Source of the DNA: an uncultured Tessaracoccus sp.
GTDB taxonomy: Bacteria > Actinomycetota > Actinomycetes > Propionibacteriales > Propionibacteriaceae
Length of the DNA stretch: 50,955 bases
Assembly (NCBI RefSeq): GCF_947286155.1
Contig: NZ_CAMYPD010000019.1
Coordinates: forward strand, 1 to 50,955
Direction of reading: 5' to 3'
Below, in pieces: positions 48,925 through 50,955 of the stretch. The position numbers and the translations under genes were made by a program. How positions within the stretch are numbered: the first letter of the stretch is position 1; every line of letters starts with the position of its first letter. The notes beneath the pieces are model-generated. The model had not been told where the DNA came from. It saw nothing but the letters and a program-made list of their open reading frames with translations, and did not search any database.

Positions 48925-50955
48925 ATGCAGCGACGTCTGATATGCACTGAAGGTACCTCGGACAAGTTCTGGTACATCGATCAGGTGGGGGAGCAGGTCA
49001 CGGTGGTCTACGGGCGACGTGGCACCGCCGGCACGACGAAGACCAAGGCCTATCCCTCCGAAGAGAAGGCCCTTGCCGACGCGGAGAAGCAGGTGGCCGC
49101 GAAGCTGAAGAAGGGATACGTCGACGAGGAGGATCCCATCGAGGGCTGGCTCACGCCGTCGGAGAATGTCACGGACACGTCGGCGCCGAAGCCAGCCGCC
49201 AAGCGCAACGCGCCGGAGCCCGCAGAGAGCGCCCAGGCCCCGGCAGCCCCCGTAGCTCCGGCAGGCGATGCAGCAGACCTCGGCCTGGAGCTGTTCTGGT
49301 GGGAGCGCAGCTGGGACCTGTCGGCTGATCTCGAGCAGCTGCAAGACACGTCGCCCTTCAGCCCCGACGAAGCCGCCGCTCGCGCCGAGCAGATATGCGA
49401 GTGGGTGCAAGACCCAAACAAGTACGCCAGCTACTGGGCACTGTCGGGCGAGCCCTTCGACGGTTACCCCAGCGCCGAGTGCGCCAAGTGGTGGTCTGAG
49501 TTCTTCTTCGACACGGCAGCGTTGGGTAAGGACGCGGATCAGTGGCAGAAGTCGTACATGGAACCCCCCGAGGGGCTGTGCCTCATCCTCGATCAGGCCT
49601 TGGGCAAGCAGCCCCTGCTTGCGCACGCGCAGAAGCTCAACGAAGGCGTGAATGGCCCGCCCGGCGCGCCAAGGCGAGATGGTGACGAGACGCTCACCAT
49701 GCGGGTGCTGGCGCTGCGTGCAATCTGGAACTTCATCCCCGAAGCAGAGAAGCAGGAGCTTGCCGACGCGCTGCGAGGGCCGCTCGTCTCCCCGCAGCGT
49801 CAGTCGTATCACCCCATCGGATTGCGGATGTTCTTCGCGCGGCTCCTCGGCGGGCGGGAAGACGAAATCCGAGCCAGCCTCGACGAGCTGCCAGACGGCG
49901 CGCTGGGCGGGCTGTACACCGATACCGCCATGTTCCCGTTGCTGTATGCCACGCCCGAGGAGCGCCTCCGGCACGCCAAACGCCTGGGAGCCCGCTATGG
50001 CAACGACCAGTATCAAGCCCTCGCTTGGGTGATCAACGTCGGGCCGCTCGGGTTCTCGAAGCTCGCCTCAGACCTCGACGAGTATGGCAAGGACGACGCA
50101 CACGCCACCCTGCGGTTCCTCACGTCCAGGCTGCACGGGCCTGCCGCGGTGCCGCTGTTCCTCGAGATCGCCAACACTCGGCACGCCGCTGCAGCTGAGG
50201 CCTGGCTGGAGGCCCACCTCGAGCAAGTACTCGCAGCCGACCTCAGCGTGCCGCAGGCCGCCGGCATCGCTCGACTGCTGCGTCCCCTGCCCACTGAACA
50301 ACTGCAACGCATCGTCGAAGAGGCCTCCGGCGGTGTGCGCCACGTGGCTCAGGAAGTGCTCGAGGAATCCTCCTTGAGCGCGTTCGACCCGTCGACCCCA
50401 TGGTGGCAGGACGCGGTGGAGAACGTGACCATGTCGAAGCGGCTTCCCAAGTACCTGAACGTTGCGGGGCTGCCCCCGATCGTCGTCGACGGCGCAAAGC
50501 TGGGCGAGGAAGAGGCCCGGTTTGTCATCGGAGCGATGCAGGCCGACGACAGTGACCAGCCGCTCTTGGTAGCACTGCGGGAGCACGCATCCGTGCGCCA
50601 CCGCGACGCCTTCGCCGTCGCTTTGCTGGACCTGTGGCTGGCGATCGGGGCCCCGTCGAAGGACAAGTGGCTCATGACGGGTGCGGGGTGCGTCGGCGAC
50701 GAGCGGTTCGTGCACCACCTGACGCCGATGATCCGCGAATGGCCAGGTGTGTCGCAGCACAAGCGGGCGGTCACCGGGCTGGATGCGCTGCGCAACGTCG
50801 GCACCGACGTGGCACTGCAGCAGATCGCAGGTATCGCAGCCAAGGTGAAATTCGCCGCCATCAAGAAGCGCGCCGGCGAAGCGATGAACGAGATCGCGGA
50901 GCAGATGGGTTTCACCCGCGACCAGCTGGAAGATCGCATCATCCCCGACGGTGGC
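48925..50955 (+). CDS. WGR and DUF4132 domain protein (MolR/YehI-like), C-terminus beyond window
   Basis: 677 codons without a stop to the right edge. N-terminal WGR domain (about 1-80): MQRRLICTEGTSDKFWYI, then VVYGRRGTAGTTKTKAY, where Arg-Arg-Gly replaces the name-giving Trp-Gly-Arg. A Pro/Ala/Glu-rich linker (about 85-115) follows, then a helical repeat region beginning LGLELFWWERSWD. It stops at FTRDQLEDRIIPDGG, equal to the position where the DUF4132 part of the paralogue begins, so the conserved C-terminal domain should lie just outside. WGR domains occur in PARPs and MolR and bind nucleic acid or protein. Paralogue of the gene at 40715. Confidence 0.85.
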   Translation, partial: MQRRLICTEGTSDKFWYIDQVGEQVTVVYGRRGTAGTTKTKAYPSEEKALADAEKQVAAKLKKGYVDEEDPIEGWLTPSENVTDTSAPKPAAKRNAPEPAESAQAPAAPVAPAGDAADLGLELFWWERSWDLSADLEQLQDTSPFSPDEAAARAEQICEWVQDPNKYASYWALSGEPFDGYPSAECAKWWSEFFFDTAALGKDADQWQKSYMEPPEGLCLILDQALGKQPLLAHAQKLNEGVNGPPGAPRRDGDETLTMRVLALRAIWNFIPEAEKQELADALRGPLVSPQRQSYHPIGLRMFFARLLGGREDEIRASLDELPDGALGGLYTDTAMFPLLYATPEERLRHAKRLGARYGNDQYQALAWVINVGPLGFSKLASDLDEYGKDDAHATLRFLTSRLHGPAAVPLFLEIANTRHAAAAEAWLEAHLEQVLAADLSVPQAAGIARLLRPLPTEQLQRIVEEASGGVRHVAQEVLEESSLSAFDPSTPWWQDAVENVTMSKRLPKYLNVAGLPPIVVDGAKLGEEEARFVIGAMQADDSDQPLLVALREHASVRHRDAFAVALLDLWLAIGAPSKDKWLMTGAGCVGDERFVHHLTPMIREWPGVSQHKRAVTGLDALRNVGTDVALQQIAGIAAKVKFAAIKKRAGEAMNEIAEQMGFTRDQLEDRIIPDGG

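Noticed and set aside
1..50955. tRNA genes, CRISPR arrays, prophage or integrative-element borders
   Set aside because: Nothing with cloverleaf features, spaced direct repeats or integrases was recognised by eye; gaps between genes are mostly too short.

Overview
The window is high-GC, densely packed actinobacterial DNA, most likely from the Propionibacteriaceae. The grounds are a complete 14-gene type I NADH dehydrogenase (nuoA-N) set among menaquinone genes, an oxygen-sensitive 2-oxoacid:ferredoxin oxidoreductase, a MptB-type mannosyltransferase, and a ~1,116-residue protein that I read as the PPi-dependent PEP carboxykinase characterised in Propionibacterium. Many genes have a -10 box (TAGGCT, TAGTCT, TACACT) only 6-7 nt before the ATG, the leaderless layout common in Actinobacteria. 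No tRNA, rRNA, CRISPR array, transposase or integrase was seen.

Layout. 1-5.5 kb: menG (partial, minus), an ABC ATPase/membrane protein pair, menF (minus), then a geranylgeranyl-reductase-family gene that leads straight into the nuo operon. 5.5-21.9 kb: nuoABCDEFGHIJKLMN, ending in a translationally coupled long-chain polyprenyl diphosphate synthase. Quinone side-chain synthesis and reduction therefore bracket the main quinone-reducing complex. 21.9-22.1 kb: a compound palindromic intergenic element made of two oppositely oriented REP-like hairpins around a 16-bp perfect inverted repeat, with a degenerate third copy reaching into the next gene. 22.1-28.3 kb (all minus): M13 metallopeptidase, a membrane-anchored protein of unknown function, korB, korA. 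28.3-31.5 kb (minus): a three-gene ABC system with two FtsX-like membrane proteins, apparently less GC-rich than its neighbours and possibly acquired; its layout recalls bacteriocin-associated exporters. 31.5-33.2 kb: marR-type regulator plus MFS exporter behind palindromic sites. 33.3-39.4 kb: PPi-PEPCK, an orphan trio of miniature NuoB/NuoC/NuoI-like proteins, and mptB.

39.4-51 kb is the most interesting part: a MoxR ATPase, a DUF4132 protein, a DUF5682 protein, a VWA protein, a double-SWIM zinc-finger protein and a WGR-DUF4132 protein that runs off the window. This matches the poorly understood yehL/yehM/yehP/yehQ plus yehI/molR set of E. coli. Sequence scars show how the locus was built. 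Just after the moxR stop lies a decayed copy of the start of the DUF5682 gene; 28 of 32 bases match the moxR-stop/DUF5682-start junction now found 3 kb downstream. A DUF4132 gene, probably a WGR-less duplicate of the gene at the far end, therefore appears to have been inserted between moxR and DUF5682, after which DUF5682 is preceded by its own promoter, a strong ribosome binding site and an 18-codon leader ORF.
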